From Linyphia triangularis (Eukaryota; Arthropoda; Arachnida; Araneae; Linyphiidae): DNA of 64,000 nt. The notes below the pieces were generated by a model, which saw only the letters and a list, made by a program, of their open reading frames with translations, was not told the origin of the DNA and did not search any database. The stretch lies in contig OZ021728.1 of assembly GCA_963978545.1 (NCBI GenBank), forward strand, positions 1,736,001 to 1,800,000. Reading direction: 5' to 3'. The position numbers and the translations under genes were made by a program. Of the stretch, positions 19,741 to 32,600 are shown piece after piece. Within the stretch, counting starts at the first letter, position 1; every line of letters begins with the position of its first letter.

Positions 19741-20380
19741 TGATTCTTATTTTCTCTCAGTGAATGCAGTGTCGAGATAAGCGTTGGTTAAAAGAATTTA
19801 GTTATTTTTTTAAGTTTTACTTTATAATAAAAGTGTAAGATTTAAGTTTGGAGAAAAGAATGTTACAGTTATTATGTCTCGTTTATTCAAGAAGGAAACG
19901 GATAGGCGTTTGTTGGACTAAGACGTGTGCAATCGCACACCAGGGGGGGGGGGGGAGAAGAAGAATGAGAGGTTGACTATTTGGGTTACCCCCGGCAATT
20001 GTCAACCCCATTCAGCTGGACATGGTAATTAGCTAAACTTAATAGTTTTGAAACAAAGGAAGGTTGTTTATTAACTGCATAAGAACTCGTCCAGAATTCG
20101 TGCTCCGGCTTGTAAAAAAGCGTCATATTTGAATTTCGATTAATAATCCTCCCACAGTGGAAAGGTAAGCCAATTTTTTTTTTTTACATGAAATAAACTT
20201 ATTAACAATTTTGTAAAAACTAAAGTCTGTGTAAAGTAGCACTACAGTAACAGAATTAGGTTAAATATACGAAATTAAACTAATGAATTAACAAAACAAA
20301 TGTGTATGTTTTTTATGATAATTTGAAAAGTTTTGTATAAATATATTTACCTGGACATGCTTTCAATTATTATTATTATT
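19741..20380. other. Intergenic DNA, nothing recognised
   Basis: A G run near 19944-19955 and a (TTA)n run near 20370-20392 are the only features. Confidence 0.45.
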
Positions 20381-20388
20381 ATTATTAT

Positions 20389-20424
<36 letters not shown>

Positions 20425-20430
<6 letters not shown>

Positions 20431-20598
20431 TGGTTGGTTTGTAAGCTCAACGACCTATTTTTATGCACAATGACGGCTAATCAGGCCGGAACCTACAACT
20501 TAACGTGGATTCCGAACCACAACGAACATCCATGCCTAACCCGGGATTCGAACCCGGCACCTTTGGCATGCGAGGAGCGCTAACCCTACAGTCATCAG
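20425..20598 (-). mobile_element. SINE-2 copy (tRNA-derived SINE), most complete
   Basis: On the minus strand: tRNA-like head GTAGGGTTAGCGCTCC, B box GGTTCGAATCCCGG, body GGCATGGATGTTCGTTGTGG, tail ACAAACCAACCACT. On the plus strand a T run of about 38 precedes it. Distinct from SINE-1 in both head and body. Confidence 0.8.
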
Positions 20599-20999
20599 AT
20601 TTTTGTTATAGCAGAAGTAATGCAAGAAATATTGCACTTTATAAGTAATTATAATGTATACGACATATATATACATACTTTTAGAGAAGGCTAAGAAGAT
20701 TAACTAAGACATTTTTTATGAAACTTCTGATTCTTGTTCAAAAATTTCATGAAAGAAATAAAATGATATTGCAACTCAAAATGAAGTTCTTACAATTTTT
20801 TAAGTACAATGATCCTCCCTACAATCTCTCTCTTCCAGTTAATTAAAGAATTGGAACAAAATATATCAATATGCAATGTTTTTTTAATTTGTCATGGATT
20901 AATATACCTATTTCTTTTTCATTATTTAAAAAAAATTCCCAGTTTGGCAATTATTCTTACATTGGCACCCCCTAAAAAAACGCCGATGAAACGGTGAAA

Positions 21000-21401
21000 A
21001 CTGCGATATATTTTTCAATAAACATTACATAATCCTTTCTTTTAAGTGCAACAGAGAAGAAACAGTCGTTGATGGGTGATGTTCGCCTTTATCTCATTTC
21101 TACGGAGGTAGGGATGCTTAGAGCACTTTGCATTTCTATAGCGATTTTAATCAAAATCGTTAAAACCGTTTTTTTGGTAATCGCTGAAAAACATAATTTT
21201 TTCAATATCAGCTACTTTATGGACATGAATAATTTTGACGAAAATCTTAACGCCAAGTCTCATGTCCATCAATAACTTGTACATAAAAATTGAACATCGT
21301 AGGTCAATCCGTTTTGGGAGTTATGCTGATAAAAAAAAAATGTTTGTGTGTCTGTTAGTTAACTCATCGCGTTCCAAAATGTGTAAAAAGGCAATAAAAT
21401 C

Positions 21402-21435
<34 letters not shown>

Positions 21436-21480
21436 GAATTCAAAACTTTCATTACCTCATATGGGTAATTGAAAGTAAGA
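21000..21480 (+). repeat. Repeat family X copy (partial)
   Basis: Shares GAAACAGTCGTTGATG and TTGAACATCGTAGGTCAATC with the other X copies and ends GGGTAATTGAAAGTAAG. Has a long T run (21403-21432). The 5' terminus is missing. Confidence 0.55.
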
Positions 21481-21539
21481 AAAAAAATATGGATGTATAA
21501 AATCGCACCAAATATATATTAGTACGTGTAAAAGTACCT

Positions 21540-22000
21540 AAAACCATAAGAAAAACAACAAAATTGGTTCCTTGATCAAATTTGGCAAAAATTTTATATT
21601 TGTCATGAAAATGAATATTCAAAAGAGTCCATAAAAATATCTAGCAAAGGGGAGGGGGGTCAGGGGGTTTTGTAGCTGAAAAATTAATTTTGGAGCAATC
21701 TAGGCATGTGACACATGTTTTTAGAGTATTTTTTTATGCTGAATCGAATGAAAAATAGCAAGATATAATAATCTAAAAAAAGTTCTTTTTATAACGAAAA
21801 CACTTGCAAAAACCAAGGAAAGGTAAAATATGACATAAAAAATTGGTCCGTTCATGAAACTTTGCAAAAACGTTTTGCCATGAGTATAAAGAAACAAGAG
21901 TCCAAAAAATATCTACCATAGAAGGGTGTTTTTTAAAGAGGGGGTGGGGGGGTTTTAAACTGAAAAGTAATTTTGGTATAATCCGGGCATTTCACCTTAC
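21540..22000. repeat. Two diverged tandem units of about 300 bp
   Basis: 21545-21690 and 21835-21990 each carry AATTGGTYC, a GTCATGA/GCCATGA block, AAGAGTCCATAAAAATATCT or its variant, and a G-rich run before a GAAAARTTAATTTTGG block. Confidence 0.5.
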
Positions 22001-22009
22001 GCCAAGATA

Positions 22010-22880
22010 GCAAGTCAGAAATGTGACGAAAGAGGGGGGGGTCAATCAATGGATACGGATTATCTTGAAGTACATTTCTAGAACACTGCATAGATTTTTT
22101 TAAATATTCAATTTCATCCTGACTAAGGCACACGAGTTGTTCCCCCACCCCCAGGAAAACCCTAGATCCGCCACTGCAACCACATGCAACATTGCTCTTT
22201 ATTCACCACAGAAATATTCCATAATGCATGGAATATTGCTCTTAGATTCGTCAGTAATAAGTTATACAAAATTATATTTTTAAGATTTAGAAATAAGTTG
22301 ATAAAGCACAAAACCTCTATTTTAGAAACAAACTTAAAATTCAGCCTATAATTTAATAATTTTACATTTTTATAAAACATTAATATATCCATTAGATTAA
22401 TATAAAAACTTATTGTTGATACTTATAAATGCTTCAAGTCTTTAATTATAAGATTTATTTTAAAATATGTTAGAACTTATTCTATCTATAATATTCGTAT
22501 AATTTTTCATTTACAAAAACATCAGTCATGCAATACCAAGAATGTAGATTTTTCATTTAGTAAATTATTTTTTAAAAAACTTGATGCTTTTATTTTTTTT
22601 ATTTCATTTAAAAACGAGTTTAGGATTTTACATTTTGAACAAAAAAAAATTATTTGCAGTTTTATTTAAACCCAGCCTTTTGGAGCTGTACAATTTTTAT
22701 TGCATAGCTCTAAAAGAAAAAAAAAATCTTTCAACATTCGCTGTAGTTGCTTTTGCAGTAAAATTCCTTTTGAAAAATATATCTTTAAAATGGAAAACTT
22801 TTGGTTAAAAGTAGAATTTATTTACAACATCAAATATATAATTTAAAAAATCTAATCATAAATAAATAAAATACAATTTT
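22010..22880. other. AT-rich intergenic DNA, nothing recognised
   Basis: Short open frames only, without known motifs. A fragment GATCCGCCACTGCAACC near 22165 resembles a transposon end. Confidence 0.4.
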
Positions 22881-23275
22881 AATTATTCTTTAAAAAACCA
22901 ATCGGGTTTTTTTGAGAAAAAAAACATTTGGTTTAAAGTATGCCAACCCTGCTAGAAAGGCGTAAATAGTTGAAAAACGAGCATCTTCAACACAGATTTC
23001 TTTTTCCCTCGAGCATCGCTCATGAACGATCGTTTTTCTCCTTTCCTCTGTTTTACTTACAAGAGAGGATAATGTAAAAATTGTCGAAAAGCATAACGCT
23101 ATATTGAAGGTGATTTTTTTAAAGCTCCATGTAATTGTAGCCAAAAATACCACCAAACTAGCTCTTTTTCTAAATGAATGATGAAAATATAAAAAAGGTA
23201 AATAACATCAATCCACGTCAGTATTATCTACAGTAACGTAATTGAAAGTTGTGCGATGTTCCACACGCCTACTTT
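22880..23275 (-). repeat. Repeat family X copy (partial, reverse)
   Basis: Ends GTAATTGAAAGTTGTGCGAT followed by GTTCCACACGCCTA, the reverse of the family X left terminus. Internal GAACGATCGTTTTTCTCC resembles the 63600-63720 segment. Confidence 0.6.
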
Positions 23276-23592
23276 TTCTCGTGATCAGCTTTAAATAAAC
23301 TTTACCTAGCTGCCAAGTTGAACTTTGTAATAGCTGCACATCAGTATACCTTTACATTTTACCACAGTGTCGTTTCTGTATTACAAGCAGATGTTTTGCA
23401 TCTATGACATGTTGCGTACAAGGGTGTAATATAGCATAAAGGACAGCTCCCAAACACAAATAAAAGACTGAATAAAAAACTAACGAAAAACTATTTTTTT
23501 ATAAAATTTCAGCTATCAAACAACTATATAAACAATAAATAATTATAGAAAGTTGCAAGCGCCGCTTTAATCTTATATACAAGAAGTATTTA

Positions 23593-23998
23593 CAGTCGAG
23601 TCCTGATTATCCGAGTTAATGTGGACCAAGACCAACTCGGATACCTGAAAAACTCGGTTAAAGCAAAAATTAAAAGTAAAATAAATCGTATCGGTTTAAA
23701 TGTATGTTTTGACAAGTACAAATGTTATACTATAGGTAAACCACATGCAATTAATAATATATAGTAATGCTTAGAGTTCTCTTACTTAAGACCTTGAGCG
23801 ACGCGATAGGAGGAGCAGTATCATACAATGAAAAGGAATGTAAACATTTTGTTTTCTTGAGTGTTTGAGAGATCAAGTACCAATTTTTTTCGGTACTAGT
23901 TTTGACAAAGGAAAATATCAGGGGTAAAAGAAATATTATCTGGCTTGGTTAAAGCGGAAACTCGGATAACCGGGGATCGGATAATCGGGGTTTTACTG
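23593..23998. mobile_element. pogo/Tigger-like MITE
   Basis: TA on each side (23591-23592, 23999-24000). Ends CAGTCGAGTCCTGATTATCC and GGATAATCGGGGTTTTACTG are inverted repeats with the ATCCG-type pogo/Tigger style. Confidence 0.85.
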
Positions 23999-24000
23999 TA

Positions 24001-26640
24001 TTAAAAAAAAAAATCTTTTTATGTTAAGCAAATAAAAATTATTTCCGAGGTATATATGAAATGATAAAACAAAATTGCTAATAAAGAACCTATTGGAAAG
24101 AACAACATTGCGCAAGAATTCAACAGGAAAATTGAGTGAATCATTTGGATCTTCACTGACAACAAAATCAGCGTAATATTACACACAATCATTAAATCGA
24201 TTATCTTCCTATTCATTAACATAGAGCCGATTTTGTTGTCAGAGTGGGCTTGGTAATCGCATAATTCTTTTTATTCTGAGAGTAACTCTAAGAGTAATTG
24301 ACAAACGGATGAATTAGACTCAACCCAGTTTTCTAATTATTTAAGCTACATTCCAAGTACTGAAAACTTGGTAAAAAAAAAGATTAAATCAGTATTTTCA
24401 TTTGAATTGTATCATGCTAAAAAAAAATATTTTCCACAATTAACTCTAAAACCATTAAATGTTAATAGGTGGTCAAGATTAGTTAATGTGTTAAAACCTT
24501 TACGATTTCAAACTTAGATATATCTACGATACATTAGCCCCAAATAATCGAAAGATATTAACACAGATGCAAAATTAAAGTAAAAGGGCTAGCAAAAAAT
24601 CATATGTTTATAAGTGGCTTAATTTTTGACGATATTTTATTTGAAATAAATTCAATCTCAAAGCAGCAATCTGTAAGCATAAATTTATCCGATTATGTAA
24701 TCAGAAGCCTTATAAATACACAACATGGAGCAAACAAATAGGCGATAGTTATACATGATTCGTACACTTGAAGGAGAAAAATATTCAAGGACTTTCCAAG
24801 GAAGCGTTACTAACCGAAACAAATTTTTAAAAATTCAAATTTTTTTAGATCGACAAGCAGCGCATGTTCAAATCGAGTAAATACAAAAAAAAATTTATAG
24901 ATTAGATGCACAATCTGAAAACTTACATTTTTAATCTTGAATTTCCACCTCGAAGTGTTTGAAGAAGTTATTGAGATCACGCTGTTTTCTTGATTTCCAA
25001 TTGGCATAACTAAATTCTAAAGATTTTGCTCACTTTGTTGATCAAAACATTTTAAAAAGCTATATTTTTAGGAAAGAAAATTCAAGCACTTGAAAATTAG
25101 TGTTTTCTTCAAGCACAAGGTTTTTTTAAAAACATACGAACCCTGTTGTGGACCATCTAGATACGATCAAATAAAAAAAATCTATTTGACTATGAAAGTG
25201 GAGGAGAAAATAAATTTAAAATAAACTTTTTCAAATATATTCTGCAAGTACACTCAATTCATGCTTCAGGAAAACTGTAACAAAATTTTCAGTTCTTCAT
25301 TTCCCACTTGTATCAGCTGAAATCCAATTTCGTATCGGTTTACACGAGAGGGAAAATCGATTTTATTTCTGACTTATACAGGTTAAGATTGAAATTTTAA
25401 TTGATTGAAATACAAATATTTGTGGACTAGGTTAAATCGAGATTTATATTAGATTAATGTTGCTTTTGCATTGTTTGGAAGGATGCTTTATTTTTTGCAT
25501 TTACACTGCACAACTAATATATGAATATTGTTTTTTAAGAAAATTAATTTCTAAATTATGTTACAGTAGTATATGATAATTACTACTACTCACAGATAAC
25601 ACAAATGGAAGGATAATGCCCGTAAGAAAATTAAGAAAAAATTAAAAACTAACACAAGCATCCCCGTGGGTTGGCCAAAGCGTTCCAAGCCCCCTAGTAA
25701 TTCAAAATAAAATTGCTTCAACTATAATTTATAGCTATGGCTAATAAGTTAAATTGTTTGTCAAGCAAACATAGACAAAAAACAATTTTGATAATTAACA
25801 ACAGTGAAAATTACAATCGATTGAAAAAACATTGATTATAGCGAAAAATTGGACAATTGGTACTAGTTTTCTTGCACAAAAATTATATTAAAATTTTAGT
25901 AATTTTACATCGATATAAACTAAATGATGATTGCGTACACAGGCATAGCGCCATTACATAAGTGAAAGCCTAGGAGAATGATACCAAAACCGCGTCACAT
26001 ATTTTGGCAATAGCTGAAACTACATCAGCATAAATCCCAGCGAAATTGCAGTTAATAGCACCCACCATACCGGCGCAAATCTAGGTAGTATCATTGGATA
26101 ACATCAGCGTAAATCACATAAACATCCAATATTATAACAGCAAAACACCTGGCAAAAATATACGGTCAATGGGGACGACAAAATTTTACTCGTTAACCGA
26201 TTTTCGTGTTAAATGTCTTCAAACTTTTTTTTTTAATACAGATTTAAAACTACTAAATATAAATATATACTTATTTAGTACTGATGTTTTTCAGAATATT
26301 TACATTGCAAGACATATTTGGTTCAATAGTTAAAAAAAAGGTAAATGTATTTACCAGTAACTTAATATTTATTTGCTTTAAGTTTTTAATAAAAGTTTTT
26401 ATATATATGTGCCTACCACTTCAAAATTATTTAAAGCGCACGATAGTTCTTGTTCCTAGCTTTGACATGATAATCCTGTAAACGCCACAAGTTTGGAGGA
26501 TAGATAGGCCAGTAACTTACTAATAACACACATTTTCTGTGTACATGTAGTTACAAAATAGCCTAAAACACTCGGTTACTAAATTAAATATTTCCAAAAG
26601 CCATCTGTGTCCCGAGGGCCATTCAAATCAAAGAGAGGAA
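24001..26640. other. AT-rich intergenic DNA downstream of RPL14
   Basis: No exon seen. 24754-25146 is a possible hAT-like repeat (ATTCAAGGACTTTCCAAGG; right end CATACGAACCCTG) related to 37190-37330. The rest shows nothing recognised. Confidence 0.4.
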
Positions 26641-26659
26641 ATTATCTTTTTTTACAAGT

Positions 26660-26665
26660 TTTATT
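26660..26665 (-). terminator. RPL14 polyadenylation signal
   Basis: AATAAA on the minus strand, about 24 nt past the RPL14 stop (26691-26689). Confidence 0.75.
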
Positions 26666-26688
26666 TATGTGAAACTTTTTTTACACCT

Positions 26689-29600
26689 TTATGCCTTCTT
26701 TGCTGCTTTCCTTGCTGCCTTCTTGCTTCTGAACCTCTTTGGCCTGGGCTTGGGGGGATTTTTCTTGTCCTTGCCCTTCAGCTTAAGGTAAGCACACCTG
26801 ATGATGCGGTTCATCTGCAACAAAACAAAAAATCAGATCTAATTCTAAAATTTTAATGTGTAACTCTTGCATTTTAATGCAGATCATTTCTACAGCCTGA
26901 CCACAAAATTCACAAAAAAAAGTTTCCTGATTTCAAGCCAACTTTTTACCATATTTCCCCAACTATCTTAACTCTTTTGAGTACTGAATTATTTAAAGAT
27001 TTTTATATGCCTATGGTACGGATTTGGATGGATGGATGGATGACGAGTCAGACTCGTCCACCGTAACTTCGCCCAAGTAAGCAGATGACGAGTCTCATTC
27101 GTCAAATGTACCCAAAGGGTTAAAGAGATAATATGCAATTTATTATTTTAAAATAGTTTTAATGGTACTAAAAAGTTTAACTTATTCCATAACCGTTAAA
27201 CTTCCAACAATTACCACAATGAGGAACTTACACAAGTGAGGAAAATGAATATTTTTTGTATTTTCTAGTGTTATCCAACGAATATATTTGAGCAGTGCAA
27301 TTATTTTTTTACATTTATGCTTTCAATTAATCAAAAATTGAGTTTGAAATTAGCCGAAATCAAAGCAAAAGTTATGACCGAAAACGCATGAAAAAACCGT
27401 AACGAGGTTACGCAGAGATAGACGCAAAACGAAGGAGAAACCTGGTCTAAAACAGGTTTTAGACTGGCTCGTTATCTGCGCATTGACGTTTCATGTTAAA
27501 GTGGCTTTTTCCCGCCAAATCGCAAAGTGAAAAACTAAATTTTTTTTTAACTATCTATCCGAGCTCAAATTTTTGGAAGAATGGTATTGTTTTTCATGAT
27601 TTTTTCTCTACTTTTATTTAAAAATAAAACAAAAAATCGTGAAAGTTCCTCATTCTTCGGGTAAAAGGTGCCAAATTACAAATCAACGGGACCTTGAAAA
27701 CAATAATAGAAAATTTCCCTGAAATTGTTAACTATTCCAATTTTTTTCAAGTTCTGTGGCCACTCTGATGTACTACTAGAGCTAAAAAAATTAATATTTT
27801 AAAGTTTTGTTTTTTTTAAACTTTAGAAAAAAATTTCATATATAATTTAACTGTTTGCCTAAAAGTCCACAAGCAAACCAATTTAAAAATCTTTTAACAT
27901 TCTTTACCTTATATAATATAATTTAGAATGTGTTAAAATTCATACTGTTATGGATTTAACAATATATGCCAGATTTCTGCCAAAAAAATTTTTTTGCAAA
28001 TCCATGACTTTTTAATTTTAAGACAAATAATTTATCCATGACACGATATTACATAAAAAAAATATTTAACTAATTGAATTTTACAAACACGGATTAAAGT
28101 AAGTACATTATTGTACCATAAAATGATTCCTATAAACTTTTATATTGAGAAAAAACTCATTGCTTCATGTAAGTAAATTAGGTATAGAAAAATAAGACAG
28201 TTAACATTTTTCATTCAGAAGAAAAAGGAAGAAACAATTTCCATTCTTTGATATTTCAGCGCTAAGTAGTAGGCTAACTAACTTTTAATAAGGAAACATT
28301 TGAAAAAAGAATAAGCAAATAACAAAAAATTAAAATATATTATCTAAAATCAAATGGTTTGGTATTAACAGTGCAAAACAGAAGCTTTAAGACAAGAACA
28401 AAAAAAATCAAAATGTAAACACAAGTTTATCAGTTCATTTTAGTACACAATACTAAAAAAGTTTCTTATATTATGAATTTTTTTTAGCTGAGAGCTACTT
28501 ATTTGAAGTCACGAGTTTAGAATTCAAAAGTGTTTTCATTAGCCACGGTTTTTTACTGCGAGCATTGTTCCTATCAAACCGTAAAAAAAGATACAGATGA
28601 AAAGAAATCATGGCGTTTATGTCATCAGAGCCACATGATTTTATTTAAGATTAGGGATGCTCTAAATATTCGATATCGATTCCATATTGGGGCATTAAGC
28701 TGAATATTTGCTTTGACCGAATATCTGGATATTCGGTGGCCAAATACTTTTTTTCCTCTTTACAGGGTTTCTGCCAAAATAAATGACACAAATCCATGAC
28801 TTTTCACGACTGAAGCAAATAATTTTCCCATGACTCAAGAACTCAAATAATAATAATCTATATGAATTTTACTAATACGAACATAGCAAGTAAATCAATG
28901 TACTATTAAATGATTTTTATAAAGTTTTATTTTAAATTAAGTAAAAATTCTTGTTTCAGTAACTTTCAAATAAAAAAAAGTGAAAAATAATTTTCCATTA
29001 ATTTGATATTTCAGAGTTAAAACACTAATTAATCTTTAATAACAAAGAAGAATTTGAAGAAAGCCAATAATAATAATTAAAAAAAAAATCAGAAGACGTA
29101 AAAAGAATTTAAAAAATTTAAACACAAGCTTATCAAAATATATTATGAAATTTTTTCCATCTGCGAGACTTTACTCGGGGGATGCCATAAATTTGGAGTT
29201 CAGAAATATTTTCATTGGTCGAGGTTTTTGACTGTAACCGTTGTTTCCGTCAAAACGTAAATAAAAACAGATGAATTTTCGATGAGCTGAATAGCGATCA
29301 TGGCGTCACAGTTACCTGATTTTACTAAAAATATTTAGAAATCCATGAAATTCACTGCATTTCCATGACTTATGGCCATTTTCTTGTTCAAAATCATGAC
29401 TTTCCATGACAAAATTTACTCAATATCCAAATTCATGACTTTCCATATAAGCGGAAACCCTGTCTTTATTGTCAATTTATTATTATTGCAGAATACCACT
29501 CTATAGAAATACGATTTTGTTTTCCTTATACAATATTTTTAAAATGTTAAAACTTGTGCATCCACAGCAATTTTAAAATGTTTTGTTTCATGACTTTCAT

Positions 29601-32600
29601 CGAGTACCACTGCCCTTAAATTTACCCTTTAGAATAATTTGAGAGAATAGCTATTTTTGTTACGTAATCTTTTCGTGCCAAGACAATTACTGAAGGTTCA
29701 GTCATCTATGTTGTTGTGATATAAAATAATCCTATTTTGATTAACAGTGGTAATTAAGACTAGTTTTATAGAAAATCAGATATTTGGTTGGCTCCATTGG
29801 CCGAATATTTGTTATTTGACCAAAATCACAATTCAGTGCCTCCCTATTTAAGAATCCAATAAAAAATTCACTGTTTTTCCACAACTTATGATCGTGTTTA
29901 GCTAAAAATCATGACTTTTGATGAAAAAATTGAGCCAATGTGCAAATTCATGACTTTCCATATGTGTGGAAACCCTGCACATACAACGAAATATTGAGTA
30001 ATAAATAGTTGATTTAAATATAATGAGGGGGGGGATTCACCTGTTGTTTAACTTTGTACACCCGGAATCTGTCAAAGTCTGTCATTTCGGATTTCTGAAA
30101 GAAAAGAAATAGAGGATATAGTAATGTTGACGGCAAAATAATTACCGTATTAAACACACATCGATGGAAGCAGTGAAGAGCACCAACATAACAAAATTAA
30201 CACAGTAGCAAAATATTTCTAATAAAAAATTACAAAATTTAATTTCAATAAATGACTCAAGATATACAATTCATCTTAAGGGACTCAAAAAAAACCTTAT
30301 ATTTTGGATAGCCAGAAATATTTACAAAATCCATATTAACTTCCAATACATATACAAATAGTTTAATATACTAATGTTTTAAAAACATTCCTTTTTAAAA
30401 ATTGGGAGGGACTTTTGTTGCAACCTCCAACATAGCAATTGGTATTCTAGTTTTTTGCTACTTTGCACCCAATAAACAGAACTTAAGTTACTCAGACAGC
30501 AACACAAACCTGCCAAGTGCCAACAATCCCAATTTAGTTAACTATCTTTAAGTACCTGGAAGAAACGAGCAGTTTGGTGGCAACTATTAGTTTTAATAAC
30601 TTCTTCTGGCTGCTTTTTTTTCTTCTCCATATTTAATTGCTATTAGAGTTACATACAAAGTTTAATACAGTCAAACCCTGTCAACGCGAAATCTGGCCAC
30701 TGAAATTGTTCGCGTTAACCGTATTTTAAGCTAATAAATTAACGCTAAGTTATCAGGACAGAGAAATGCTTTTACTTTGCGTTAAATGGGATTTCATGTT
30801 AACAGGGTTCCCACTCAAATCACAGAATGAAAATCAATGAATTTTCAATGACTTTTAAGGACCTTTAAAAAAAAAATTTCAGGCATCATGTCTATATATA
30901 AATTTTTTTATAAAGTATATTCTACCAAGACAATTACAAGTTGGCGCATGCGTAATACAAATACGTCAGAAAATTCCGATAGAGTGACGATAAGTGGCGG
31001 TCATGCGGGGATAGCAAGTCTGAGTTGCATTTTTATAAATTTTGTAGTTGGAACTTAAAAGGACCTCTGAGCATTTTCAAGGACTTTTAAGCACCTCTAA
31101 GCGCTTTCAAGGCCTTGAAAACAGGTTAAAAAATATTAAGCACTTTTAATGATCATGGGAACCCTGGTTAAGCCATTTCACGCTAACGGGGTAGGACTGT
31201 TACAAAAATTTCATATTTAATAGAGCAGTCAAAACCAGTTAACACAAAGTCGATGGGTATGCCGAAATTTTACATGTTAACTGAATTTTGAATTAACCAT
31301 TGAAAAACTTTTTAACTGGTAGCTATATGTATATTTAATTCTTCTGTTTATAATTTACTTCTCAATTTCTGCCACTCCGCAGGTTCAAATTGATTTACAG
31401 CATAAGCCACTTCAATCTTTTCAAAGTGTTTTAGTTGAACGAGTGCTGTTACTGATTCCATACTTGGCTGCATTTTCTCTCTCTTTTTTTTTAAAGAATT
31501 AATCATCAATTTAATCTTTGTAACACCTTTAAATTTTGTCTCAAATAATGAAGACTTCATCTAAAAAAAAAAGTGGTTTAAAGAGCAAATTCCAATTTCT
31601 TGTTAAATGAATAAATTAATGCTAAGTTTAAGCTTCATCTTATGAAAAACTCATAATTTGCGTGAAGTGGAATTTTGTGTTAAGCGTTTTCGCTTTAACA
31701 GAGTTTGACTGTAATAACAAGAGCTATTTCTTGTGGTCCAGGCGTAAAACTAATAAGAGGCTGCAAGTTGAGGCATAAATGGAGTGGAAGTAACTTGTTG
31801 CTATGCTAGATTCTATGTATTTTTAGATTCAGTCCTATCGAATTCGATTTGTATCTTAAAATAATCCAGCAACATATGACAATTAAAAGCCTTTAAACAT
31901 GAATACTATATATCTATTTTGTTTTAAAAAAGACAAACACAGAATTAAACCTAAAACGATTGAAAACCTAAATACTGATTATTTTTATTTCAAATGTCTA
32001 GCTCAAGCAAAATATTTATTTAACGTGAACACAAAAAAGGTAGCAAAAAAACATTTTAAACATAAACACGTAAAAAAAGGCACATAAAAAATAATGTGCA
32101 AAATAAAACTTGCTTTTATTACAATTACAAGATTATAAAAAATCAAATATTGCTGAATTAGTTTAAATAACGAATCTAATTTCATTTCCCGAAAACTTAC
32201 TCACTTAACTCTGTGCATAACAGATTGTTTTAACTTGCAACTTCAATTGAATCACAGTCTTATAAAATTATTAAAGGATTTGTTGCATGTTGGGAAACTA
32301 GAAACTAAATAATCATTTCTAGTACTATGATAATGCATTTATATTAGCTAAAAGACAAATTGTTTACTACAAGGTAGACAATAAAACAGACTTTCTAGCC
32401 GGAAAGTACGAATTCAATTTCTCGATTTGAAGCAAAAATATAAAATGCTATAGTAATTTTATGTTGTTGCATGTTGGGAAACTAGAAACTAAATAACCAT
32501 TTCTAGTACTATGATAATGCATTTATATTAGCTAAAAGACAAATTGTTCACCACAAGGTAGACAATTAAACAGACTTTCTAGCTGGAAAGCACGAATTCA

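Larger units (their letters stand above)
27970..29977. mobile_element. Outer hAT-like element of a triple nest
   Basis: Left end CAGATTTCTGCCAAA (decayed) and right end TGTGGAAACCCTG. Inside are AAATCCATGACTTTTTAATT and, at the right, AAATTCATGACTTTCCATAT, both shared with the 28763-29462 element. Interrupted by 28652-29846. No clear target duplication could be read. Confidence 0.7.
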
